From an uncultured Oscillibacter sp. (GTDB taxonomy: Bacteria > Bacillota_A > Clostridia > Oscillospirales > Oscillospiraceae): a stretch of 11,637 nt of DNA. The position numbers and the translations under genes are program-made. Below are positions 5,808-11,637 of the stretch, in pieces (position 1 is the stretch's first letter; each line of letters opens with the position of its first letter). The stretch lies in the NCBI GenBank assembly GCA_948902155.1, contig CAQVQZ010000051.1, forward strand, positions 1-11,637, written 5' to 3'. The notes beneath the pieces were generated by a model that saw only the letters and a list, made by a program, of their open reading frames with translations, did not search any database and had not been told where the DNA came from.

Positions 5808-5879
5808 TGCTTCTACAAAGCCTCATGAAAAACAAACAGGACAATATACACGAATCAAACCGCATTCCGAAAAACCCCG

Positions 5880-5908
5880 TTGACAACCGCCCCGTTTTCC
5901 GATATGAT
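5880..5908 (+). promoter_or_regulatory. Strong sigma-A promoter of the pyr operon
   Basis: A perfect TTGACA (5880-5885), a 17-bp spacer and TATGAT (5903-5908, 5 of 6) form a near-ideal sigma-A promoter. Transcription should begin around 5914-5918, leaving about 20-27 nt before the pyrC start. This is too short for a PyrR-dependent anti-terminator/terminator leader. The only leader structure I see is a tiny GTTT/AAAC hairpin at 5913-5923. Confidence 0.85.
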
Positions 5909-5941
5909 ATCTGTTTGAGAAACTCGGAGAGGAGAATGTCT

Positions 5942-7216
5942 ATGCGTTTGCTGCTGACCGGCGGGACCGTCTTTCGTGACGGGGGCTTCCAGCCTCTGGA
6001 CATTGCCATTTCCCAGGGCCGTATTGTTTCCGTTTCCCCCAGCCTTCCCAGAGACGGGGCTTCCGTCATTGAATTGAATCATTTAACCGTTGTTCCAGGC
6101 TTCGTTGATGTACACGTCCATCTTCGCGAGCCTGGTTTTTCTTATAAGGAAACGGTGGCCTCCGGCACCGCCGCCGCCGCCGCAGGGGGGTATACCGCCG
6201 TCTGCGCCATGCCGAACCTGAACCCGGCGCCGGACCGCCCGGAGACCCTGGCCCCGGAGCTGGAGGCCATCCGCCGGGACGCCGCCGTCCGCGTCTACCC
6301 CTACGGCTCCATCACCCAGGGCGAAAAGGGCGAGTCCCTGTCCGACCTGGAAGCCCTGGCCCCCCACGTCCCCGGCTTCTCCGACGACGGCAGGGGCGTC
6401 CAGTCGGAAGACCGGATGCGCGCGGCCATGGAGCGGGCCAAGCAGCTGGACAAGCCCATCGTGGCCCACTGCGAGGACGAGTCCCTGCTGGCGAAGGGCT
6501 GGTGCGTCCACGACGGGGCCTACGCCAAGGCCCACGGCCTGACGGGCAACGACCCCGCCAGCGAGTGGAAGCAGGTGGAGCGGGACCTCCGGCTGGTCCG
6601 GGAGACCGGATGCCGCTACCACGTCTGCCACGTTTCCACCAAGGAGAGCGTGGCCCTCATCCGCGCCGCCAAGGCGGAGGGCCTCCCCGTCACCTGCGAG
6701 ACGGGCCCCCATTACCTGACCCTCTGCGACGAGGACCTCCAGGACCACGGCCGCTTTAAAATGAATCCCCCCATCCGCTCCGCCGCCGACCGGGACGCCC
6801 TGGTGGCGGGCCTGCTGGACGGGACGGTGGACTGCATCGCCACGGACCACGCCCCCCACTCGGCGGAGGAGAAATCCAAGGGCCTCCGGGGAAGCCTCAA
6901 CGGCGTGGTGGGCCTGGAATGCGCCTTCCCCGTCCTGTACACGGAGCTGGTGAAACCCGGCAAGGTCCCCCTGGAAGTCATCTTGAACGCCCTGTGCGTC
7001 AATCCCCGGAAAATCTTCCGCCTCCCCGGCGGAACCATTGAAGAGGGCCAGCCCGCCGACCTGACGGTGCTGGACCTGGACCGTCCCGGCGTGGTGGACC
7101 CGGCGCGCTTCCGCTCCCTGGGCCGGGCCACGCCCTTCGAAGGCCGGAAGGTAACTGCCGCCGTAGTCATGACCCTCTGCGGCGGAAAAATGATCTATCA
7201 GGAGGACAGAGAATGA
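5942..7216 (+). CDS. pyrC: Dihydroorotase, class I
   Basis: This zinc amidohydrolase interconverts carbamoyl-aspartate and dihydroorotate, step three of UMP synthesis. From ATG 5942 it has 424 residues, the class I (Bacillus/Aquifex-like) length. Metal and catalytic motifs are all present: His58 and His60 in DVHVHLREPG, the FSDDG loop with the bridging Asp (148/149), His177 (AHCED), His230 (CHVS) and Asp302 in TDHAPH, the catalytic acid/base. CAMPN at 88-92 is the conserved substrate-side segment. ATG 5936 is a possible alternative start; two GGAG blocks (5926 and 5931) serve the two ATGs with 6-7 nt spacing. The frame remains open upstream to 5807, but that part includes the promoter and is not coding. 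The first ~75 codons are clearly less GC-rich than the rest, which has a run of GCC codons (Ala77-81). It overlaps pyrK by 4 nt. Confidence 0.95.
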   Translation: MRLLLTGGTVFRDGGFQPLDIAISQGRIVSVSPSLPRDGASVIELNHLTVVPGFVDVHVHLREPGFSYKETVASGTAAAAAGGYTAVCAMPNLNPAPDRPETLAPELEAIRRDAAVRVYPYGSITQGEKGESLSDLEALAPHVPGFSDDGRGVQSEDRMRAAMERAKQLDKPIVAHCEDESLLAKGWCVHDGAYAKAHGLTGNDPASEWKQVERDLRLVRETGCRYHVCHVSTKESVALIRAAKAEGLPVTCETGPHYLTLCDEDLQDHGRFKMNPPIRSAADRDALVAGLLDGTVDCIATDHAPHSAEEKSKGLRGSLNGVVGLECAFPVLYTELVKPGKVPLEVILNALCVNPRKIFRLPGGTIEEGQPADLTVLDLDRPGVVDPARFRSLGRATPFEGRKVTAAVVMTLCGGKMIYQEDRE

Positions 7217-7962
7217 AACAGGAAATCTTTACGCTGGAACAAGCGCAGTTTAAGGGCGGCGGCGTCTGGCTGCTGCGTCTGGCGGGGGATACCTCTGCCA
7301 TCACCGCGCCGGGACAGTTTGTCAACATTGAGCTGCCCGGAAAGTTTCTCCGGCGTCCTATCGCCGTTTATGAGTGGTGGGATGGGGGCCTGGAGCTGCT
7401 GGTCGAAGAGGCCGGAGAAGGGACTCAGGAGCTGGTTCATTTCCCCATAGGGACGAAGCTGGATATGCTGACCGGCCTTGGAAACGGCTACGACGTCTCT
7501 GCGGCGAAAGGAAAGAACGCCGTCCTGGTGTGCGGCGGCAGCGGCATTGCACCGCTGTATGGATTGGTGAGCCGCATGAAGGAGGCGGGCGCGGAGATCC
7601 AAGCGATCGTGGCGGGCTTTGCCACGAAAGAGCAGGCCCACATTTTCTATAGCGGCGACTGGGAGCGCATGGGCTACCGCGTTTTGATCGCCACGGAGGA
7701 TGGAAGCCTGGGAACGAAGGGACTTGTGACCGACGTGCTGAAAACCCTGCCCGACTGTCACTATGTCCTGGCCTGCGGCCCCACGCCCATGCTGCAAGCC
7801 GTGGGGGCCCTGGCCCAAATCACCGAAGGACAGTTCAGTTTTGGGGCCCGGATGGCCTGCGGTTTCGGGGCCTGTGTGGGCTGCACCATGGAGACGAAAA
7901 ACGGCCCTCGCCGGGTCTGCAAAGACGGCCCGGTGTTCCAGAAGGAGGAAATTTTATGGTAA
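7213..7962 (+). CDS. pyrK: Dihydroorotate dehydrogenase B electron-transfer subunit
   Basis: PyrK carries electrons from the FMN of PyrD through a 2Fe-2S cluster and FAD to NAD+. The 249-residue protein shows the ferredoxin-reductase layout. The FAD-binding RRPI motif is at residues 47-50, and the nucleotide-binding CGGSGIAPL is at 107-115. LACGPTPML (187-194) is the typical NAD-domain C-terminal motif. The 2Fe-2S ligands are Cys216, Cys221, Cys224 and Cys236 (CGFGAC, VGC, then C before KDGPVF), the spacing expected for PyrK. AGGAGG lies 7 nt before the ATG; the start overlaps the pyrC stop (ATGA), and the 3' end overlaps pyrD by 7 nt, giving tight coupling with its partner. By eye the gene is less GC-rich than pyrC and pyrD around it. 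Confidence 0.95.
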   Translation: MKQEIFTLEQAQFKGGGVWLLRLAGDTSAITAPGQFVNIELPGKFLRRPIAVYEWWDGGLELLVEEAGEGTQELVHFPIGTKLDMLTGLGNGYDVSAAKGKNAVLVCGGSGIAPLYGLVSRMKEAGAEIQAIVAGFATKEQAHIFYSGDWERMGYRVLIATEDGSLGTKGLVTDVLKTLPDCHYVLACGPTPMLQAVGALAQITEGQFSFGARMACGFGACVGCTMETKNGPRRVCKDGPVFQKEEILW

Positions 7963-8876
7963 ACCTCTCTGTCAATTTGGCGGGCGTGCCCCTGAAAAAC
8001 CCCATCATCCCCGCCTCCGGCACCTTCGGCTACGGCCGGGAGTTCGCGGAGCTCTACGACCTGAACATCCTGGGCTCCTTCTCCTGGAAGGGGACGACCG
8101 CCCAGCCCCGTACCGGCAATCCCCAGCCCCGCGTGGCGGATACCGCCTCCGGGATGCTGAACGCCGTGGGACTGCAAAACCCCGGCATGGACGCCGTCCT
8201 CCGGGAGGAGGTCCCCAACATCGCCCGCATCTTCCAAGGCCCGGTCATCGCCAACGTCTGCGGCTTCTCCCTGGAGGAGTACGCCGAGAACTGCCGGAAG
8301 CTGGAGGACGTAGACCAGGCCGCCATCCTGGAGGTCAACATCTCCTGCCCCAACGTCCACGCCGGGGGCAAAAACTTCGGCTCCGACCCCCAGAGCGCCG
8401 CCGCCGTCACCCGTGCCGTCCGGGCGGCGACGAAAAAGCCCGTTTTCATGAAGCTCAGCCCCAACGTGACGGACATTGCGGAGATCGCCCGGGCCTGCGC
8501 GGCGGAGGGGGCCAACGGCCTGTGCCTCATCAACACCCTGCTGGGCATGCGCATCGACCTCGCCACCAAGCGCCCCCTCCTGGCGAACCGCACCGGGGGC
8601 CTGTCCGGCCCCGCCGTGTTCCCGGTGGCCCTGCGGATGGTGTGGGACGTGTACGAGGCCCTTCCGGACCTGCCCATCATCGGCTGCGGCGGCGTGGACA
8701 GCGCCGAGACCGCCGCCGAGATGATGCTGGCGGGAGCCAGCGCCGTGGAGGTGGGGGCCGCGGCCCTGCGGGACCCCTATTGCTGCAAAACCATCATCGA
8801 GAACCTGCCCGGCGTGTGCCAGCGCCTGGGCGTCACCAACATTTCTGATTTGACAGGAGGCGCGCACCATGGCTAA
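7956..8876 (+). CDS. pyrD: Dihydroorotate dehydrogenase, class 1B catalytic subunit
   Basis: The 306-residue TIM-barrel flavoprotein oxidises dihydroorotate to orotate. The catalytic base is a cysteine (Cys131 in VNISCPN), as in cytosolic class 1 enzymes rather than the serine of membrane-bound class 2. The adjacent pyrK makes it class 1B, NAD-linked. Other family landmarks are Lys45 (SWKGTT) near the flavin, Lys166 in MKLSPN, LINT at 191-194, [10 protein letters not shown] at 214-223, and the phosphate-binding GCGGVDS (243-249) and VGAAAL. The start (ATG 7956) has AAGGAGG 7 nt upstream and overlaps the end of pyrK by 7 nt. The 3' end overlaps pyrF by 8 nt. A PyrD2-PyrK2 complex in the cytosol is expected from the family. 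Confidence 0.96.
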   Translation: MVNLSVNLAGVPLKNPIIPASGTFGYGREFAELYDLNILGSFSWKGTTAQPRTGNPQPRVADTASGMLNAVGLQNPGMDAVLREEVPNIARIFQGPVIANVCGFSLEEYAENCRKLEDVDQAAILEVNISCPNVHAGGKNFGSDPQSAAAVTRAVRAATKKPVFMKLSPNVTDIAEIARACAAEGANGLCLINTLLGMRIDLATKRPLLANRTGGLSGPAVFPVALRMVWDVYEALPDLPIIGCGGVDSAETAAEMMLAGASAVEVGAAALRDPYCCKTIIENLPGVCQRLGVTNISDLTGGAHHG

Positions 8877-9570
8877 AGACGTGATCATCGCCCTGGACTT
8901 CCCCACCCGCGAAGAGACCCTGCAATTTCTGGACCGCTTCCCCGCCGGGGAAAAACCCTTTGTGAAGATCGGCATGGAGCTGTTCTATGCCGGGGGCCCG
9001 GAGATCGTCCGGGAGATCAAGGGCCGGGGGCACCCCATCTTCCTGGACCTGAAGCTCCACGACATCCCCAACACGGTCAAGCGGGCCATGGCCGTCCTCT
9101 CCCGGCTGGACGTGGACATGGTGAACCTCCACGCCGCCGGGGCGTCCGCCATGATGAAAGCGGCCCTGGAGGGCCTGACCCGCCCCGACGGAACCCGGCC
9201 CCTCCTCATCGCCGTCACCCAGCTGACCAGCACCGACGCGGACGCCCTGAAAAACGAGCTGCTCATCGATACCCCCATGGCGGAGACGGTCCTCTCGTAT
9301 GCCAAAAATGCCGCCGCCAGCGGCCTGGACGGCGTGGTCTGCTCTCCCCTGGAGGCGGCGCTGGTAAAGGAGCGCTGCGGGTCTGCCTTCTGCACTGTGA
9401 CCCCCGGCGTGCGCTTCGCCGGCGGGGACGCGGGGGACCAAAAGCGGGTCATGACTCCGGAGAAAGCCGGACAGAGCGGCTGCGACTACATCGTCATGGG
9501 CCGTCCCATCACCCAGGCGGCGGACCCGGTAGAAGCCTACCGCCGGGCGGTGAGCGAGTTCCTGGGCTGA
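8869..9570 (+). CDS. pyrF: Orotidine 5'-phosphate decarboxylase
   Basis: This is the last step of UMP synthesis, decarboxylating OMP. At 233 residues it has the short bacterial (Bacillus-like) type 1 form. The charged active-site network is visible in [13 protein letters not shown]: Asp60, Lys62 and Asp65. Asp10 (IALDF) and Lys33 (VKIGM) are the usual ribose contacts. TPGVR (about 178-182) and the C-terminal GRPI bind phosphate. The start ATG 8869 has a full AGGAGG 8 nt upstream, inside the end of pyrD, and overlaps pyrD by 8 nt. It ends 12 nt before the acetyltransferase gene. Confidence 0.96.
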   Translation: MAKDVIIALDFPTREETLQFLDRFPAGEKPFVKIGMELFYAGGPEIVREIKGRGHPIFLDLKLHDIPNTVKRAMAVLSRLDVDMVNLHAAGASAMMKAALEGLTRPDGTRPLLIAVTQLTSTDADALKNELLIDTPMAETVLSYAKNAAASGLDGVVCSPLEAALVKERCGSAFCTVTPGVRFAGGDAGDQKRVMTPEKAGQSGCDYIVMGRPITQAADPVEAYRRAVSEFLG

Positions 9571-9582
9571 CGGAGGACATCC

Positions 9583-10107
9583 ATGATCGAGATTCGAAAA
9601 GCCGCCCCCGCCGGTTACGAGATCGTCCGGGATTTCTACGACGGCCTGATCGACGGCATGGCGGGTTCGAAATACCTCCCCGGCTGGGAGAAGGGGGTCT
9701 ACCCCTCGGAGGACTTTCTCCGCGCCTCCCTGGAAAACGGCGAGCTGTACACCGCCTGGGCAGGGGAGGTCATGGCGGGAGCCATGGTCTTGAATCACGC
9801 CTGTACGCCGGGCTATGAGGCCATTTCCTGGGCCGTGGACGCAGAGCCGGAGGAAGTTTCTTTTCTTCATACCCTGGGAGTTGCCCCGGCCTTCCAGCGG
9901 CGGGGCGTCGCCGGGGAGATGGTCCGAGGGGCCATCCGCCTGGCGGAGGAAGCGGGCCAGAAGGCCCTCCGCCTGGATGTGCTGGCGGGGAACCTCCCGG
10001 CTGAAAAGCTGTACACCGCCGCCGGGTTTCGGTATATGGGAACCGTTCAGCTCTTCTATGAGGACACCGGCCTGACGGATTTCCAGCTTTACGAGCTGCC
10101 CCTTTGA
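9583..10107 (+). CDS. GNAT family N-acetyltransferase
   Basis: The 174-residue protein has the GNAT fold. The strand-4/helix-3 acetyl-CoA motif reads HTLGVAPAFQRRGVAGEMV (residues 96-114), with the Q/R-x-x-G-x-A pyrophosphate loop at 105-110. The C-terminal LDVLAGNLPAEKLYTAAGFRYMG (131-153) is the standard motif B, with a Tyr (144) at the usual position of the general acid. The N-terminal part (KYLPGWEKGVYPS) is substrate-side and not diagnostic. The acceptor is unknown; single-domain GNATs of this size act on amines, amino acids or protein N-termini. It starts 12 nt after pyrF with GGAGG 6 nt before the ATG and is clearly part of the pyr transcript. It is not a known pyrimidine enzyme, so its place in the operon is unusual. 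Confidence 0.87.
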   Translation: MIEIRKAAPAGYEIVRDFYDGLIDGMAGSKYLPGWEKGVYPSEDFLRASLENGELYTAWAGEVMAGAMVLNHACTPGYEAISWAVDAEPEEVSFLHTLGVAPAFQRRGVAGEMVRGAIRLAEEAGQKALRLDVLAGNLPAEKLYTAAGFRYMGTVQLFYEDTGLTDFQLYELPL

Positions 10108-10156
10108 TAAAAACCCGCCGCAGAAAAGCGGCCCGGACCGGAAGGAGAAGGAACCC

Positions 10157-10510
10157 ATGGCAGACGTAACCGTATTGTTCGAAGTGACCCTGAAAGAGGG
10201 CCATATGGACCGCTATCTGGCCCTGGCGGCGTCCCTGCGGGAGGACCTGGAGAAGGCCGGGGGCTTCCTGGGCGCGGAGCGCTTCCAGAGCCTGGTCCAC
10301 CCCAACAAGATTCTCAGCAAATCCCAGTGGCGGGACGAGGAGAGCGTCCGGCGCTGGCGGAACCTGGCCCGCCACCGGGCCTGCCAGAAGGCGGGCCGGG
10401 AAGCGGATTTCGAGGATTACCGCATCACCGTTGTCACGCCTCTGCGAACCTATACCATGACCGGCCGGGACGAAGCCCCCGCCGACTCCAACGGCTATTT
10501 CGCCGTATGA
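10157..10510 (+). CDS. Antibiotic biosynthesis monooxygenase (ABM) fold protein
   Basis: This small 117-residue protein has the alpha/beta dimeric ferredoxin-like pattern of ABM proteins. The opening strand is [12 protein letters not shown], a helix [14 protein letters not shown] follows (about 20-34), then [10 protein letters not shown] and the conserved [26 protein letters not shown] (about 56-81), which ends in the H-R-x-x-Q-x-x-GR pattern of the family, and a final strand [12 protein letters not shown]. Family members include heme-degrading and quinone-oxidising enzymes as well as many of unknown role; nothing here selects one. Start ATG 10157 with AAGGAG 9 nt upstream. It is 49 nt after the acetyltransferase gene, with a small GCCGC/GCGGC hairpin in the gap, and 31 nt before pyrE. 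Confidence 0.82.
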   Translation: MADVTVLFEVTLKEGHMDRYLALAASLREDLEKAGGFLGAERFQSLVHPNKILSKSQWRDEESVRRWRNLARHRACQKAGREADFEDYRITVVTPLRTYTMTGRDEAPADSNGYFAV

Positions 10511-10541
10511 ACCGCCTCGCATCAAGAAAGGAGTTTTGCAT

Positions 10542-11177
10542 ATGACCCGTGAACAAACCATCGCCCACGACCTGCTCTCCATCGGCGCGGTCTTCCTGCG
10601 CCCCGACGAGCCCTTCACCTGGGCCAGCGGCATCAAGAGCCCCATCTACTGCGACAACCGCCTGACCCTCACGGCCCCGGAGGTCCGGACCCACGTGGAG
10701 GAGGGCCTGGTGGACCTGATCTGCAAGCACTACCCCAACGTGGAGGTCCTCATGGGCACCTCCACCGCCGGCATCGCCCACGCCGCCATCGTGGGCCACC
10801 TCATGGGCCTGCCCATGGGCTACGTCCGCTCCAGCGGCAAGGACCACGGGCGGCAGAACCGCATCGAGGGCAAGCTGGAGCCCGGCCAGAGAGTCGTGGT
10901 GGTGGAGGACCTGATCTCCACCGGCGGCAGCTGCATCGACGTGGTGGAGGCTCTGCGGGAGGCCGGAGCGGAGGTCCTGGGCATCGTGTCCATCTTCACC
11001 TACGGCCTGCAAAAGGGCCTGGACCGCCTGTCCGCCGCCAGCGTGGAAAACCACAGCCTGTCGAACTTCGACGCGGTGTGCAAAATCGCCGCGGCGGAGG
11101 GGAAGATCAAGCCCGAGGACATCGACCGCCTGAAAAAGTTCCGGGCCAACCCCTCCGACGAAAGCTGGTTCAGATAA
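10542..11177 (+). CDS. pyrE: Orotate phosphoribosyltransferase
   Basis: This 211-residue type I phosphoribosyltransferase joins orotate and PRPP to make OMP. The PRPP-binding motif [13 protein letters not shown] is at residues 118-130. The flexible catalytic loop ([15 protein letters not shown], 96-110) carries the conserved Lys100 and His102, and [16 protein letters not shown] (25-40) is the orotate-side hood. The start is ATG 10542 with AAAGGAG 8 nt upstream; a TTG at 10536 also lies in frame but would sit too close to that site. The downstream partner pyrB is separated by a 98-bp palindromic repeat whose first bases coincide with the TAA stop. Confidence 0.95.
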   Translation: MTREQTIAHDLLSIGAVFLRPDEPFTWASGIKSPIYCDNRLTLTAPEVRTHVEEGLVDLICKHYPNVEVLMGTSTAGIAHAAIVGHLMGLPMGYVRSSGKDHGRQNRIEGKLEPGQRVVVVEDLISTGGSCIDVVEALREAGAEVLGIVSIFTYGLQKGLDRLSAASVENHSLSNFDAVCKIAAAEGKIKPEDIDRLKKFRANPSDESWFR

Positions 11178-11273
11178 TTAGGAATTCGTAATGAGGAATT
11201 AGGAATTGGAGGAATACGGGAATTTCTGTCTCGAGATGAAAAATTCCGAATTCCTAACTCCTAATTTCTAATT
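11176..11273. repeat. Palindromic AATTAGGAATTAGGAG repeat, copy 2, in the pyrE-pyrB gap
   Basis: A 98-bp imperfect palindrome centred near a CTCGAG (11230-11235) fills almost the whole gap. The left arm starts AATTAGGAATT (from 11176), and the right arm read backwards is AATTAGAAATTAGGAGTT. The right arm (11249-11274) matches 25 of 26 bp with the reconstructed copy at 4326-4513. No T-run follows, so it is not an intrinsic terminator. It may alter the relative amounts of pyrE and pyrB message. Confidence 0.65.
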
Positions 11274-11290
11274 GACAGAAAGGATGGACT

Positions 11291-11637
11291 ATGGCAAGAA
11301 ACATCATCGACATCACCGACCTGACCGTAGAGGAGATCAACGAGCTGATCGCCACGGCGGAGGATATCCTGGCCAACCCCTCCAAGTACCAGAACGCCTG
11401 CGCCCACAAGCAGCTGGCCACCCTCTTCTTCGAGCCCTCCACCCGCACCCGCCTGTCCTTCGAGTCCGCCATGCTGGCCCTGGGAGGCAGCGTCCTGGGC
11501 TTCTCCGAGGCGGCGTCCAGCTCCACCGCCAAGGGCGAGACCGTGGGCGACACCGTCCACACCGTCAGCTGCTACGCCGACGTCATCGCCATGCGCCACC
11601 CCAAGGAGGGCGCGCCCTACGCCGCCGCCCAGTTCAG
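11291..11637 (+). CDS. pyrB: Aspartate carbamoyltransferase catalytic chain, cut by right edge
   Basis: PyrB condenses carbamoyl phosphate with aspartate, the committed step of pyrimidine synthesis. Only the first 115 residues are in the window; the family has about 300-310. The carbamoyl-phosphate site is clear: FFEPSTRTRLSFESAMLALGG (residues 46-66) with the STRTR signature at 50-54. Lys81 in STAKGET is on the 80s loop that completes the neighbouring active site, and MRHP (101-104) follows. AAAGGA ends 6 nt before ATG 11291. An ATG at 11284 is out of frame. Whether a regulatory chain (pyrI) follows cannot be seen. Confidence 0.94.
   Translation, partial: MARNIIDITDLTVEEINELIATAEDILANPSKYQNACAHKQLATLFFEPSTRTRLSFESAMLALGGSVLGFSEAASSSTAKGETVGDTVHTVSCYADVIAMRHPKEGAPYAAAQF

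Larger units (their letters stand above)
5465..5879. other. Gene-free spacer between hslO and the pyr promoter
   Basis: I find no convincing coding frame here; short frames on both strands lack ribosome binding sites and family resemblance. The stretch holds several hairpins in a row (5576-5593, 5601-5621, 5648-5694, 5702-5721) and another at 5778-5807, described separately. An AAGGG/CCCTT hairpin just after the hslO stop is too weak to call a terminator, so the end of the hslO transcript is not clear. Confidence 0.6.

Noticed and set aside
5807..5941. Upstream extension of pyrC to 5807
   Set aside because: It covers the TTGACA/TATGAT promoter and lacks a ribosome binding site; dihydroorotases begin close to the MRLLLTGG segment.
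6083..6859. 258-codon - strand open frame opposite pyrC
   Set aside because: It is a shadow of the dihydroorotase frame, with no ribosome binding site and no family features.
7761..10158. Two long - strand open frames (7761-8975 and 8833-10158) opposite pyrK/pyrD/pyrF/GNAT
   Set aside because: Both are antisense to well-supported enzymes and show Gly/Ala/Val/His-rich low-complexity translations without recognisable motifs.
10536..10538. TTG start for pyrE
   Set aside because: It lies only 2 nt after the AAAGGAG site, whereas ATG 10542 has the normal 8-nt spacing.
1..11637. tRNA, rRNA, CRISPR array, toxin-antitoxin or phage genes
   Set aside because: I looked for these and saw no cloverleaf, rRNA segment, regularly spaced direct repeats or matching protein families.

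Overview
The window is about 11.6 kb of GC-rich, gene-dense bacterial DNA. It most resembles a clostridial Firmicute of the Oscillospiraceae type (Flavonifractor / Lawsonibacter / Oscillibacter-like). The reasons are strong AGGAGG ribosome binding sites, a YerC/TrpR-like regulator, an RsiV-type DUF3298 protein, Hsp33, a class 1B dihydroorotate dehydrogenase with its PyrK partner, and palindromic intergenic repeats. The genus is inferred, because no rRNA or other taxonomic marker is present.

Left part (1-3000). The C-terminal part of a radical SAM protein (+) enters from the left edge and converges on a subtilisin-like lipoprotein gene (-), with a bidirectional terminator between them. The subtilase promoter carries three CGTAAGRAA boxes, two of them 11 bp apart, which is the pattern expected for an OmpR/PhoB-type response regulator and close to what I remember of the VanR box. 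A 50-bp palindrome (terminator) follows, then a DUF3298/RsiV-like gene (-).

Middle (3000-5940). The + strand carries yerC, a class I methyltransferase translationally coupled to it by a 4-bp overlap, and hslO (Hsp33). The intergenic spaces here are built almost entirely of repeats. A ~158-bp element with near-identical 20-bp terminal inverted repeats forms most of the yerC leader. A 160-bp TA-flanked MITE-like element sits between the methyltransferase and hslO and has landed inside a second, older palindromic repeat. The 477 bp after hslO hold a cluster of hairpins and then a strong sigma-A promoter.

Right part (5880-11637). This is a de novo pyrimidine operon, in the order pyrC-pyrK-pyrD-pyrF-[GNAT]-[ABM]-pyrE-pyrB (pyrB cut by the right edge). 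PyrB and PyrC make dihydroorotate, PyrD/PyrK oxidise it to orotate with NAD+, and PyrE and PyrF convert orotate to UMP. Most junctions overlap or are short, implying one transcript. Two non-pyrimidine genes, an acetyltransferase and an antibiotic-biosynthesis-monooxygenase-fold protein, sit between pyrF and pyrE. A second copy of the palindromic repeat separates pyrE from pyrB. From the predicted promoter the leader is only about 20-27 nt, leaving no room for a PyrR-type attenuator.

I see no wholly new defence or mobile system. The points most worth following are the VanR-like promoter of the subtilase, the nested MITE whose empty site can be reconstructed inside the window, and the two accessory genes in the pyr operon.
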